Below, one piece after another: positions 1 through 9,920 of a stretch of 64,000 nt of DNA. The stretch covers positions 1-64,000 of the forward strand of contig NW_026519127.1 of assembly GCF_947347685.1 (NCBI RefSeq), read 5' to 3'. The translations under genes were made by a program, and so were the position numbers. This stretch comes from Pleuronectes platessa (taxonomy: Eukaryota; Chordata; Actinopteri; Pleuronectiformes; Pleuronectidae). Numbering within the stretch: position 1 is the first letter of the stretch; each line of letters begins with the position of its first letter. The notes under the pieces were generated by a model. It made no database searches and had not been told where the DNA came from. It was given only the letters and a program-made list of their open reading frames with translations.

Positions 1-130
1 ATGAGTGCCGCAGGAGATGTGCGCCGCAGGATGTGTGCGGAGATGTGCACCGCAGGAGATGTGCGCAGCAGGAGATGTGCACCGCAGGAGATGTGCACCG
101 CAGGAGATGTGCGCCGCAGGATGTGTGCGC

Positions 131-180
131 ACAGTTTTTTTATTAATTTTATTTATGTGCATCTTATGTTCTGCAATGCA
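131..180 (+). repeat. AT-rich linker class L6 (short; first occurrence)
   Basis: ACAG and a T-run are followed by ATTAATTTTATTTATGTG and a private segment CATCTTATGTTCTGCAATG before monomers resume. It is about 50 bp and lacks the AAATAAATGTTTCATTTATG end of other linkers. About 20 copies are present (for example near 5592, 7332, 9713, 17390, 27443, 42412, 52213, 58497, 60041). Each is followed by a mini-cassette or, after 7373, 9753, 17423 and 20294, by a longer mixed cassette. A variant at about 5007 reads CACCGCATGTTCTGTAATG. Confidence 0.85.
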
Positions 181-224
181 GGAGATGTGCGCAGCAGGAG
201 ATTTGCGCCGCAGGATGTGTGCGC

Positions 225-292
225 ACAGTTTTTTTATTAATTTGAGTTAATTATTATAATTTTTTTGTAAATAAATGTTTCATTTATGTGCA
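225..292 (+). repeat. AT-rich linker class L1 (first occurrence)
   Basis: The T-run is followed by ATTAATTTGAGTTAATT, then ATTATAATTTTTTTG or ATTATAATTTATTTG, then TAAATAAATGTTTCATTTATG. L1 precedes cassettes starting CAACGCAGGGTG (U) or CAACGAAGG (T). The form with ATTTATTTG goes specifically with T. It contains the 7-bp inverted repeat ATAAATG / CATTTAT with a 3-base loop. Confidence 0.85.
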
Positions 293-480
293 ACGCAGGG
301 TGTGCGCCGCAGGATGTGCGCCGCAAGAGATGTGCACCGCATGAGATGTGCACAGCAGGAGAGGTGCACGCAGGAGATGTGCGCCGCAGGAGATGTGCGC
401 CGCAGGAGATGTACATAGCAGGAGATGTGCACCGCAGGAGATGAGTGCCGCAGGAGATGTGCGCCGCATGATGTGTGCGC

Positions 481-545
481 ACAGTTTTTTTAGGAATTTG
501 AGTTAATTATTATTATTTTTTGTAAATAAATGTTTCATTTATGTG
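481..545 (+). repeat. AT-rich linker class L2 (first occurrence)
   Basis: Diagnostic AGGAATTTGAGTT replaces ATTAATTTGAGTT after the T-run, followed by ATTATTATTATTTTTTG and TAAATAAATGTTTCATTTATG. L2 almost always sits between a GATGAGTGCCGC-type end and a P cassette with GACGAGGGAGGG (at least 44 P cassettes in the window). In the four copies at 42015, 44859, 47529 and 49523 and again at 54165 and 54530 the end reads TTTGATTTATG. Confidence 0.87.
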
Positions 546-890
546 CACCGCAGGGTGTGCGACGAGGGAGGGTCACTGCAGGAGATTTGCGCAGCAGGAG
601 ATGTGCGCCACTGGAGATGTGCGCCGCAGGAGATGTGAACGCAGGAGATGTGCACGCAGGAGATGTGCGCCGCAGGAGATGTGCGCCGCAGGAGATGTAC
701 ATAGCAGGAGATGTGCACGCAGGAGATGTGCGCCGCAGGAGATGTACAAAGCAGGAGATGTGCGCCGCAGGCGATATGCGCCACCGGAGATGTGCACCGC
801 AGGAGATGTGCGCCGCAGGAGATCTGCACGCAGGAGATGTGCAACGCAGGAGATATGCACAGCAGGAGATGTGCGCAGCAGGATATGTGC

Positions 891-955
891 ACACAGTTTT
901 TTTATTAATTTGATGTAATAATATTTTTTTGTAAATAAATGTTTCATTTATGTGC
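891..955 (+). repeat. AT-rich linker class L3 (first occurrence)
   Basis: L3 is preceded by GTGCACACAG instead of GTGCGCACAG. After ATTAATTTGATG it has TAATAATATTTTTTTG and then TAAATAAATGTTTCATTTATG, or TTTTATTTATG in many copies. It joins the end of P to the start of Q. Two copies at 1800 and 46345 read GATATAATAATA. Confidence 0.86.
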
Positions 956-2034
956 ACCGCAGGGTGTGCGCCGCAGGATGTGCGCCGCAAGAGATGTGCA
1001 CCGCAGGAGATGTGCGCAGCAGGAGATGTGCGCCGCAGGAGATGTGCACCGCAGGAGAAGTGCACGCAGGAGATTAGCACGCAGGAGATGTGCGCCGCAG
1101 GATGTGTGCGCACAGTTTTTTTATTAATTTGAGTTAATTATTATAATTTATTTGTAAATAAATGTTTCATTTATGTGCAACGAAGGGTGTGCGCCGCAGG
1201 ATGTGCACTGCCGCCGGAGATGTGCGCGGCAGGAGATGTGCACCGCAGGAGATGTACACCGCAGGAGATGTGCGCAACAGGAGATGTGCACCGCAGGAGA
1301 TGTGTATGCAGGAGATATGCGCCGCAGGAGATGAGTGCCGCAGGAGATGTGCGCCGCAGGATGTGTGCGCACAGTTTTTTTAGGAATTTCAGTTAATTAT
1401 TATTATTTTTTGTAAATAAATGTTTCATTTATGTGCACCGCAGGGTGTGCGACGAGGGAGGGTCACTGCAGGAGATTTGCGCAGCAGGAGATGTGCGCCA
1501 CTGGAGATGTGCGCCGCAGGAGATGTGCACGCAGGAGATGTGCACGCAGGAGATGTGCGCCGCAGGAGATGTGCGCCGCAGGAGATGTACATAGCAGGAG
1601 ATGTGCATGCAGGAGATGTGCGCCGCAGGAGATTTACAAAGCAGGAGATGTGCGCCGCAGGCGATATGCGCCACCGGAGATGTGCACCGCAGGAGATGTG
1701 CGCCGCAAGAGATCTGCACGCAGGAGATGTGCAACGCAGGAGATGTGCACAGCAGGAGATGTGCGCAGCAGGATGTGTGCACACAGTTTTTTTATTAATT
1801 TGATATAATAATATTTTTTTGTAAATAAATGTTTTATTTATGTGCACCGCAGGGTGTGCGCCGCAGGATGTGCGCCGCAAGAGATGTGCACCGCAGGAGA
1901 TGTGCACCGCAGGAGATGTGTGCCGCAGAAGATGTGCGCAGCAGGAGATGTGCGTCACAGGAGATGTGCAGAGCAGGAGATGTGCGCAGCAGGAGATGTG
2001 CAGAGCAGGAGATGTGCGTTGCAGGATTAGTGCG

Positions 2035-2102
2035 CACAGTTTTTTTATTAATTTGAGTTAATTATTTTTTTTTTTTTGTAAGTAAATGTTTCATTTATGT
2101 GC
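2035..2102 (+). repeat. AT-rich linker class L4 (first occurrence)
   Basis: L4 follows GGATTAGTGCGCACAG. Its diagnostic end is GTAAGTAAATG (not GTAAATAAATG) after a T-run whose length varies among copies. The substitution removes the AATAAA hexamer. L4 joins Q to R and precedes CGCAAGAGATGTGCACCGCC. Confidence 0.86.
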
Positions 2103-2294
2103 ACCGCAGGGTTTGCGCCGCAAGAGATGTGCACCGCCGGAAATGTGCGCAGCAGGAGATGTGCACCGCAGGAGATGTGTACGCAGGAGATATGCGCCGC
2201 AGGAGATGAGTGCCGCAGGAGATGTGCGCCGCAGGATGTGTGCGCACAGTTTTTTTAGGAATTTGAGTTAATTATTATTATTTTTTGTAAATAA

Positions 2295-2712
2295 ATGTTT
2301 CATTTATGTGCACCGCAGGGTGTGCGACGAGGGAGGGTCACTGCAGGAGATTTGCGCAGCAGGAGATGTGCGCCACTGGAGATGTGCACCGCAGGAGATG
2401 TGCACGCAGGAGATGTGCACGCAGGAGATGTGCGCCGCAGGAGATGTGCGCCGCAGGAGATGTACATAGCAGGAGATGTGCACGCAGGAGATGTGCGCCG
2501 CAGGAGATGTGCGCCGCAGGAGATGTACATAGCAGGAATGTGCACCGCAGGAGATGTGCACGCAGGAGATGTGCACGCAGGAGATGTGCGCCGCAGGAGA
2601 TGTGCGCCGCAGGAGATGTACATAGCAGGAGATGTGCACGCAGGAGATGTGCGCCGCAGGAGATGTGCGCCGCAGGAGATGTACATAGCAGGAGATGTGC
2701 ACCGCAGGAGAT
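2295..2712 (+). repeat. Expanded P cassette with 63/94-bp sub-repeats
   Basis: After the GACGAGGGAGGG start, a sub-unit beginning at GATGTACATAGCAGGAG recurs at 63-bp or 94-bp spacing: four monomers (16+15+16+16) or six (16+16+15+15+16+16). At about 2530 the unit carries a small deletion (AGCAGGAATGTGCACC). The cassette ends with the T-type GATGAGTGCCGC tail and an L2 linker, so a second P follows directly at 2800. Confidence 0.85.
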
Positions 2713-3677
2713 GAGTGCCGCAGGAGATGTGCGCCGCATGATGTGTGCGCACAGTTTTTTTAGGAATTTGAGTTATTTATTATTATTTTTTGTAAATAAA
2801 TGTTTCATTTATGTGCACCGCAGGGTGTGCGACGAGGGAGGGTCACTGCAGGAGATTTGCGCAGCAGGAGATGTGCGCCACTGGAGATGTGCGCCGCAGG
2901 AGATGTGAACGCAGGAGATGTGCACGCAGGAGATGTGCGCCGCAGGAGATGTGCGCCGCAGGAGATGTGCGCCGCAGGAGATGTGCGCCGCAGGAGATGT
3001 ACATAGCAGGAGATGTGCACGCAGGAGATGTGCGCCGCAGGAGATGTACAAAGCAGGAGATGTGCGCCGCAGGCGATATGCGCCACCGGAGATGTGCACC
3101 GCAGGAGATGTGCGCCGCAGGAGATCTGCACGCAGGAGATGTGCAACGCAGGAGATGTGCACAGCAGGAGATGTGCGCAGCAGGATGTGTGCACACAGTT
3201 TTTTTATTAATTTGATGTAATAATATTTTTTTGTAAATAAATGTTTTATTTATGTGCACCGCAGGAGATGTGCGCAGCAGGAGATGTGCACCGCAGGAGA
3301 TGTGTGCCACAGAAGATGTGCGCAGCAGGAGATGTGCGTCACAGGAGATGTGCAGAGCAGGAGATGTGCGCAGCAGGAGATGTGCAGAGCAGGAGATGTG
3401 CGTTGCAGGATTAGTGCGCACAGTTTTTTTATTAATTTGAGTTAATTATTATTTTTTTTGGTAAGTAAATGTTTCATTTATGTGCACCGCAGGGTGTGCG
3501 CCGAAAGAGATGTGCATCGCCGGAAATGTGCGCAGCAGGAGATGTGCACCGCAGGAGATGTGTACGCAGGAGATATGCGCCGCAGGAGATGAGTGCCGCA
3601 GGACATGTGCGCCGCAGGATGTGTGCGCACAGTTTTTTTAGGAATTTGAGTTAATTATTATTATTTTTTGTAAATAA

Positions 3678-4135
3678 ATGTTTCATTTATGTGCACCGCA
3701 GGGTGTGCGACGAGGGAGGGTCACTGCAGGAGATTTGCGCAGCAGGAGATGTGCGCCACTGGAGATGTGCACCGCAGGAGATGTGCACGCAGGAGATGTG
3801 CACGCAGGAGATGTGCGCCGCAGGAGATGTGCGCCGCAGGAGATGTACATAGCAGGAGATGTGCACGCAGGAGATGTGCGCCGCAGGAGATGTGCGCCGC
3901 AGGAGATGTACATAGCAGGAGATGTGCACCGCAGGAGATGTGCACGCAGGAGATGTGCACGCAGGAGATGTGCGCCGCAGGAGATGTGCGCCGCAGGAGA
4001 TGTACATAGCAGGAGATGTGCACGCAGGAGATGTGCGCCGCAGGAGATGTGCGCCGCAGGAGATGTACATAGCAGGAGATGTGCACAGCAGGAGATGTGC
4101 GCCGCAGGAGATGTGCGCCGCAGGATGTGTGCGCA
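3678..4135 (+). repeat. Expanded P cassette with 63/94-bp sub-repeats
   Basis: GATGTACATAGCAGGAG occurs four times at spacings of about 63, 94 and 63 bp inside this P cassette. It closes with an R-type linker (GTAAGTAAATG) rather than the usual L3, and an R cassette follows at 4181. The linker is preceded by GTGTGCGCAG, lacking the CA of the usual GTGTGCGCACAG. Confidence 0.82.
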
Positions 4136-5460
4136 GTTTTTTTATTAATTTGAGTTAATTAGTATTTTTTTTGTAAGTAAATGTTTCATTTATGTGCACC
4201 GTAGGGTGTGCGCCGCAAGAGATGTGCACCGCCGGAAATGTGCGCAGCAGGAGATGTGCACCGCAGGAGATGTGCGCAGCAGGAGATGTGTGCCGCAGGA
4301 GATGTGCTCATCAGGAGATGTGCACCACTTGAGATGTGCGCTGCAGGAGATGTGCGCCGCAGGCGATATGCGCAGCAGGAGATGTGTGCCGCAGTTTTTT
4401 TATTAATATGATTTAATTTTATTTTTTTTTGTAAATAACTGTTTTATTTATGTGCAACGCAGGGTTCGCAACGCAGGATATGCGCCGCAAGAGATATGCA
4501 CCGCAGGAGATGTGCGCAACAGGAGATGTGCACCACAGGAGATGTGCGCAGCAGGAGATGTGCACCGCAGGAGATTAGCACGCAGGAGATGTACACCGCA
4601 GGAGATGTGCGCAGCAGGAGATGTGCACCGCAGGAGATGTGTACGCAGGAGATATGCGCCGCAGGAGATGAGTGCCGCAGGAGATGTGCGCCGCAGGATG
4701 TGTGCGCACAGTTTTTTTAGGAATTTGAGTTAATTATTATTATTTTTTGTAAATAAATGTTTCATTTATGTGCACCGCAGGGTGTGCGACGAGGGAGGGT
4801 CACTGCAGGAGATTTGCGCAGCAGGAGATGTGCGCCACTGGAGATGTGCACCGCAGGAGATGTGCACGCAGGAGATGTGCACGCAGGAGAAGTGCGCCGC
4901 AGGAGATGTGCGCCGCAGGAGATGTACATAGCAGGAGATGTGCGCTGCAGGAGATGTGCACCGCAGGAGATGTGTACGCAGGAGATATGCGCCGCAGGAT
5001 GTGTGCGCACAGTTTTTTTATTAATTTTATTTATGTGCACCGCATGTTCTGTAATGCAGGAGATGTGCGCAGCAGGAGATTTGCGCCGCAGGATGTGTGC
5101 GCACAGTTTTTTTATTAATTTGAGTTAATTATTATAAATTTTTTGTAAATAAATGTTTCATTTATGTGCAACGAAGGGTGTGCGCCACAGGATGTGTGCC
5201 GCAAGAGATGTGCACCGCCGGAGATGTGCGCAGCAGGAGATGTGCTCCGCAGGAGATGTGCACCGCAGGAGATGTGCGCCTCAGGAGATGTGCACCGCAG
5301 GATATGTGCGCCGCAGGATGTGCGCCGCAAGAGATATGCACCGCCGGAGATGTGCGCAGCAGGAGATGTGCACCGCAGGAGATGTACACCGCAGGAGATG
5401 TGCTCAGCATGAGATGTGCACCGCAGGAGATGTGTACGCAGGAGATATGCGCCGCAGGAG

Positions 5461-8400
5461 ATGAGTGCCGCAGGAGATGTGCGCCGCAGGATGTGTGCGG
5501 AGATGTGCACCGCAGGAGATGTGCGCAGCAGGAGATGTGCACCGCAGGAGATGTGCACCGCAGGAGATGTGCGCCGCAGGATGTGTGCGCACAGTTTTTT
5601 TATTAATTTTATTTATGTGCATCTTATGTTCTGCAATGCAGGAGATGTGCGCAGCAGGAGATTTGCGCCGCAGGATGTGTGCGCACAGTTTTTTTATTAA
5701 TTTGAGTTAATTATTATAATTTTTTTGTAAATAAATGTTTCATTTATGTGCAACGCAGGGTGTGCGCCGCAGGATGTGCGCCGCAAGAGATGTGCACCGC
5801 AGGAGATGTGCGCAGCAGGAGATGTGCACGCAGGAGATGTGCGCCGCAGGAGATGTGCGCCGCAGGAGATGTACATAGCAGGAGATGTGCACCGCAGGAG
5901 ATGAGTGCCGCAGGAGATGTGCGCCGCATGATGTGTGCGCACAGTTTTTTTAGGAATTTGAGTTAATTATTATTATTTTTTGTAAATAAATGTTTCATTT
6001 ATGTGCACCGCAGGGTGTGCGACGAGGGAGGGTTACTGCAGGAGATTTGCGCAGCAGGAGATGTGCGCCACTGGAGATGTGCGCCGCAGGAGATGTGAAC
6101 GCCGGAGATGTGCACGCAGGAGATGAGCGCCGCAGGAGATGTGCGCCGCAGGAGATGTACATAGCAGGAGATGTGCACGCAGGAGATGTGCGCCGCAGGA
6201 GATGTACAAAGCAGGAGATGTGCGCCGCAGGCGATGTGTACGCAGGAGATATGCGCCGCAGGAGATGTGCGCAGCAGGATGTGTGCACACAGTTTTTTTA
6301 TTAATTTGATGTAATAATATTTTTTTGTAAATAAATGTTTCATTTATGTGCACCGCAGGGTGTGCGCCGCAGGATGTGCGCCGCAAGAGATGTGCACTGC
6401 AGGAGATGTGCGGAGCAGGAGATGTGCACCGCAGGAGATGTGCAGAGCAGGAGATGTGCGCTGCAGGATTAGTGCGCACAGTTTTTTTTATTAATTTGAG
6501 TTAATTATTATTTTTTTTTGTAAGTAAATGTTTCATTTATGTGCACCGCAGGGTGTGCGCCACAAGAGATGTGCACCGCCGGAAATGTGCGCAGCAGGAG
6601 ATGTGCACCGCAGGAGATGTGCGCAGCAGGAGATGTGTGCCGCAGGAGATGTGCTCAGCAGGAGATGTGCACCACTTGAGATGTGCGCTGCAGGAGATGT
6701 GCGCCGCAGGCGATATGCGCAGCAGGAGATGTGTGCCGCAAGAGATATGCACCGCAGGAGATGTGTGCAACAGGAGATGTGCACCACAGGAGATGTGCGC
6801 AGCAGGAGATGTGCACCGCAGGAGATGTGCGCCGCAGGAGATGTGCACCGCAGGAGAAGTGCACGCAGGAGATTAGCACGCAGGAGATGTGCGCCGCAGG
6901 ATGTGTGCGCACAGTTTTTTTATTAATTTGAGTTAATTATTATAATTTATTTGTAAATAAATGTTTCATTTATGTGCAACGAAGGGTGTGCGCCGCAGGA
7001 TGTGCACCGCAAGAGATATGCACCGCCGGAGATGTGCACAGCAGGAGATGTGCACCGCAGGAGATGTACACCGCAGGAGATGTGCGCAGCAGGAGATATG
7101 CGCCGCAGGAGATGAGTGCCGCAGGAGATGTGCGCCGCAGGATGTGTGCGGAGATGTGCACCGCAGGAGTTGTGCGCAGCAGGAGATGTGCACCGCAGGA
7201 GATGTGCGCCGCAGGAGATGTGCACCGCAAGAGATGTGCGCAGCAAGAGATTGGCACGCAGGAGATGTGCGCCGCAGGATGTGTGCGGAGATGTGCACTG
7301 CAGGAGATGTGCGCAGCAGGATGTGTGCGCACAGTTTTTTTATTAATTTTATTTATGTGCATCTTATGTTCTGCAATGCAGGAGATGTGCGCAGCAGGAG
7401 ATGTGCGCCACTGGAGATGTGCACCGCAGGAGATGTGCACGCAGGAGATGTGCACGCAGGAGATGTGCACCGCAGGAGATGTGTACGCAGGAGATATGCG
7501 TCGCAGGAGATGAGTGCCGCAGGAGATGTGCACGCAGGAGATGTGCGCAGCAGGAGATGTGCGTCGCAGGAGATGTACATAGCAGGAGATGTGCACGCAG
7601 GACATGTGCGCCGCAGGAGATGTGCTCCGCAGGAGATGTACATAGCAGGAGATGTGCACGCAGGAGATGTGCGCTGCAGGAGATGTGCGCCGCAGGAGAT
7701 GTACATAGCAAGAGATGTGCACCGCCGGAGATGTGCGCAGCAGGAGATGTGCTCCGCAGGAGATGTGCACCGCAGGAGATGTGCGCCTCAGGAGATGTGC
7801 ACCGCAGGATATGTGTACGCAGGAGATATGCGCCGCAGGAGATGAGTGCCGCAGGAGATGTGCGCCGCAGGATGTGTGCGGAGATGTGCACCGCAGGAGA
7901 TGTGCGCAGCAGGAGATGTGCACCGCAGGAGATGTGCACCGCAGGAGATGTGCGCCGCAGGATGTGTGCGCACAGTTTTTTTATTAATTTTATTTATGTG
8001 CATCTTATGTTCTGCAATGCAGGAGATGTGCGCAGCAGGAGATTTGCGCCGCAGGATGTGTGCGCACAGTTTTTTTATTAATTTGAGTTAATTATTATAA
8101 TTTTTTTGTAAATAAATGTTTCATTTATGTGCAACGCAGGGTGTGCGCCGCAGGATGTGCGCCGCAAGAGATTTGCACCGCAGGAGATGTGCGCAGCAGG
8201 AGATGTGCACGCAGGAGATGTGCGCCGCAGGAGATGTGCGCCGCAGGAGATGTACATAGCAGGAGATGTGCACCGCAGGAGATGAGTGCCGCAGGAGATG
8301 TGCGCCGCATGATGTGTGCGCACAGTTTTTTTAGGAATTTGAGTTAATTATTATTATTTTTTGTAAATAAATGTTTCATTTATGTGCACCGCAGGGTGTG

Positions 8401-9920
8401 CGACGAGGGAGGGTTACTGCAGGAGATTTGCGCAGCAGGAGATGTGCGCCACTGGAGATGTGCGCCGCAGGAGATGTGAACGCCGGAGATGTGCACGCAG
8501 GAGATGTGCGCCGCAGGAGATGTGCGCCGCAGGAGATGTACATAGCAGGAGATGTGCACGCAGGAGATGTGCGCCGCAGGAGATGTACAAAGCAGGAGAT
8601 GTGCGCCGCAGGCGATGTGTACGCAGGAGATATGCGCCGCAGGAGATGTGCGCAGCAGGATGTGTGCACACAGTTTTTTTATTAATTTGATGTAATAATA
8701 TTTTTTTGTAAATAAATGTTTCATTTATGTGCACCGCAGGGTGTGCGCCGCAGGATGTGCGCCGCAAGAGATGTGCAATGCAGGAGATGTGCGGAGCAGG
8801 AGATGTGCACCGCAGGAGATGTGCAGAGCAGGAGATGTGCGCTGCAGGATTAGTGCGCACAGTTTTTTTTATTAATTTGAGTTAATTATTATTTTTTTTG
8901 TAAGTAAATGTTTCATTTATGTGCACCGCAGGGTGTGCGCCACAAGAGATGTGCACCGCCGGAAATGTGCGCAGCAGGAGATGTGCACCGCAGGAGATGT
9001 GCGCAGCAGGAGATGTGTGCCGCAGGAGATGTGCTCAGCAGGAGATGTGCACCACTTGAGATGTGCGCTGCAGGAGATGTGCGCCGCAGGCGATATGCGC
9101 AGCAGGAGATGTGTGCCGCAAGAGATATGCACCGCAGGAGATGTGTGCAACAGGAGATGTGCACCACAGGAGATGTGCGCAGCAGGAGATGTGCACCGCA
9201 GGAGATGTGCGCCGCAGGAGATGTGCACCGCAGGAGAAGTGCACGCAGGAGATTAGCACGCAGGAGATGTGCGCCGCAGGATGTGTGCGCACAGTTTTTT
9301 TATTAATTTGAGTTAATTATTATAATTTATTTGTAAATAAATGTTTCATTTATGTGCAACGAAGGGTGTGCGCCGCAGGATGTGCACCGCAAGAGATATG
9401 CACCGCCGGAGATGTGCACAGCAGGAGATGTGCACCGCAGGAGATGTACACCGCAGGAGATGTGCGCAGCAGGAGATATGCGCCGCAGGAGATGAGTGCC
9501 GCAGGAGATGTGCGCCGCAGGATGTGTGCGGAGATGTGCACCGCAGGAGTTGTGCGCAGCAGGAGATGTGCACCGCAGGAGATGTGCGCCGCAGGAGATG
9601 TGCACCGCAAGAGATGTGCGCAGCAAGAGATTGGCACGCAGGAGATGTGCGCCGCAGGATGTGTGCGGAGATGTGCACTGCAGGAGATGTGCGCAGCAGG
9701 ATGTGTGCGCACAGTTTTTTTATTAATTTTATTTATGTGCATCTTATGTTCTGCAATGCAGGAGATGTGCGCAGCAGGAGATGTGCGCCACTGGAGATGT
9801 GCACCGCAGGAGATGTGCACGCAGGAGATGTGCACGCAGGAGATGTGCACCGCAGGAGATGTGTACGCAGGAGATATGCGTCGCAGGAGATGAGTGCCGC
9901 AGGAGATGTGCACGCAGGAG
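5461..9920 (+). repeat. 2,381-bp tandem duplication of array sequence
   Basis: About 2.08 kb starting at 5461 is repeated starting at 7842 at an offset of 2380-2381 bp. Cassette order in each copy: tail with GTGTGCGGAG, L6, mini-cassette, U, P, Q, R/S hybrid, T, L6, then a mixed cassette (starts at 5990/8371 for P, 6528/8908 for R/S, 6961/9341 for T). Both P copies carry GGTTACTGCAGG where other P cassettes have GGTCAC. The copies part company near 7541/9921, and the extra 300 bp in copy 1 resembles 5195-5460. A few base differences and one T-run length difference are visible. Confidence 0.82.

Larger units (their letters stand above)
1..5460 (+). repeat. Array block 1, mixed cassette order
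   Basis: Cassette order read by eye: partial T-like tail (1-130), L6, mini-cassette, U 275, P 530, Q/S hybrid 939, T 1162, P 1420, Q 1829, R/T hybrid 2086, expanded P 2295, P 2800, Q 3241, R/T hybrid 3469, expanded P 3678, R 4181, S/T hybrid about 4439, P 4757, L6, mini-cassette, T-like 5153. Hybrids begin with one class and end with another and keep the linker proper to the end class, as expected if recombination occurs within the monomer runs. The first 780 bp recur at 5461 and again at 7842. Confidence 0.8.

Noticed and set aside
221..236. Palindrome plus T-run resembling a bacterial intrinsic terminator
   Set aside because: The stem TGTGC/GCACA has no loop, it recurs at more than a hundred sites with no genes upstream, and the genome is not bacterial. 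It is treated as a structural element of the linker.
6961..7845. Long open frame of about 294 codons, Cys/Arg-rich and periodic, and many similar ones on both strands
   Set aside because: It is a by-product of stop-poor 16-bp monomers. The same peptide period appears in several frames and on both strands, the supposed starts and ends lie in AT linkers, and there is no domain, codon bias or conservation of one frame over the others.
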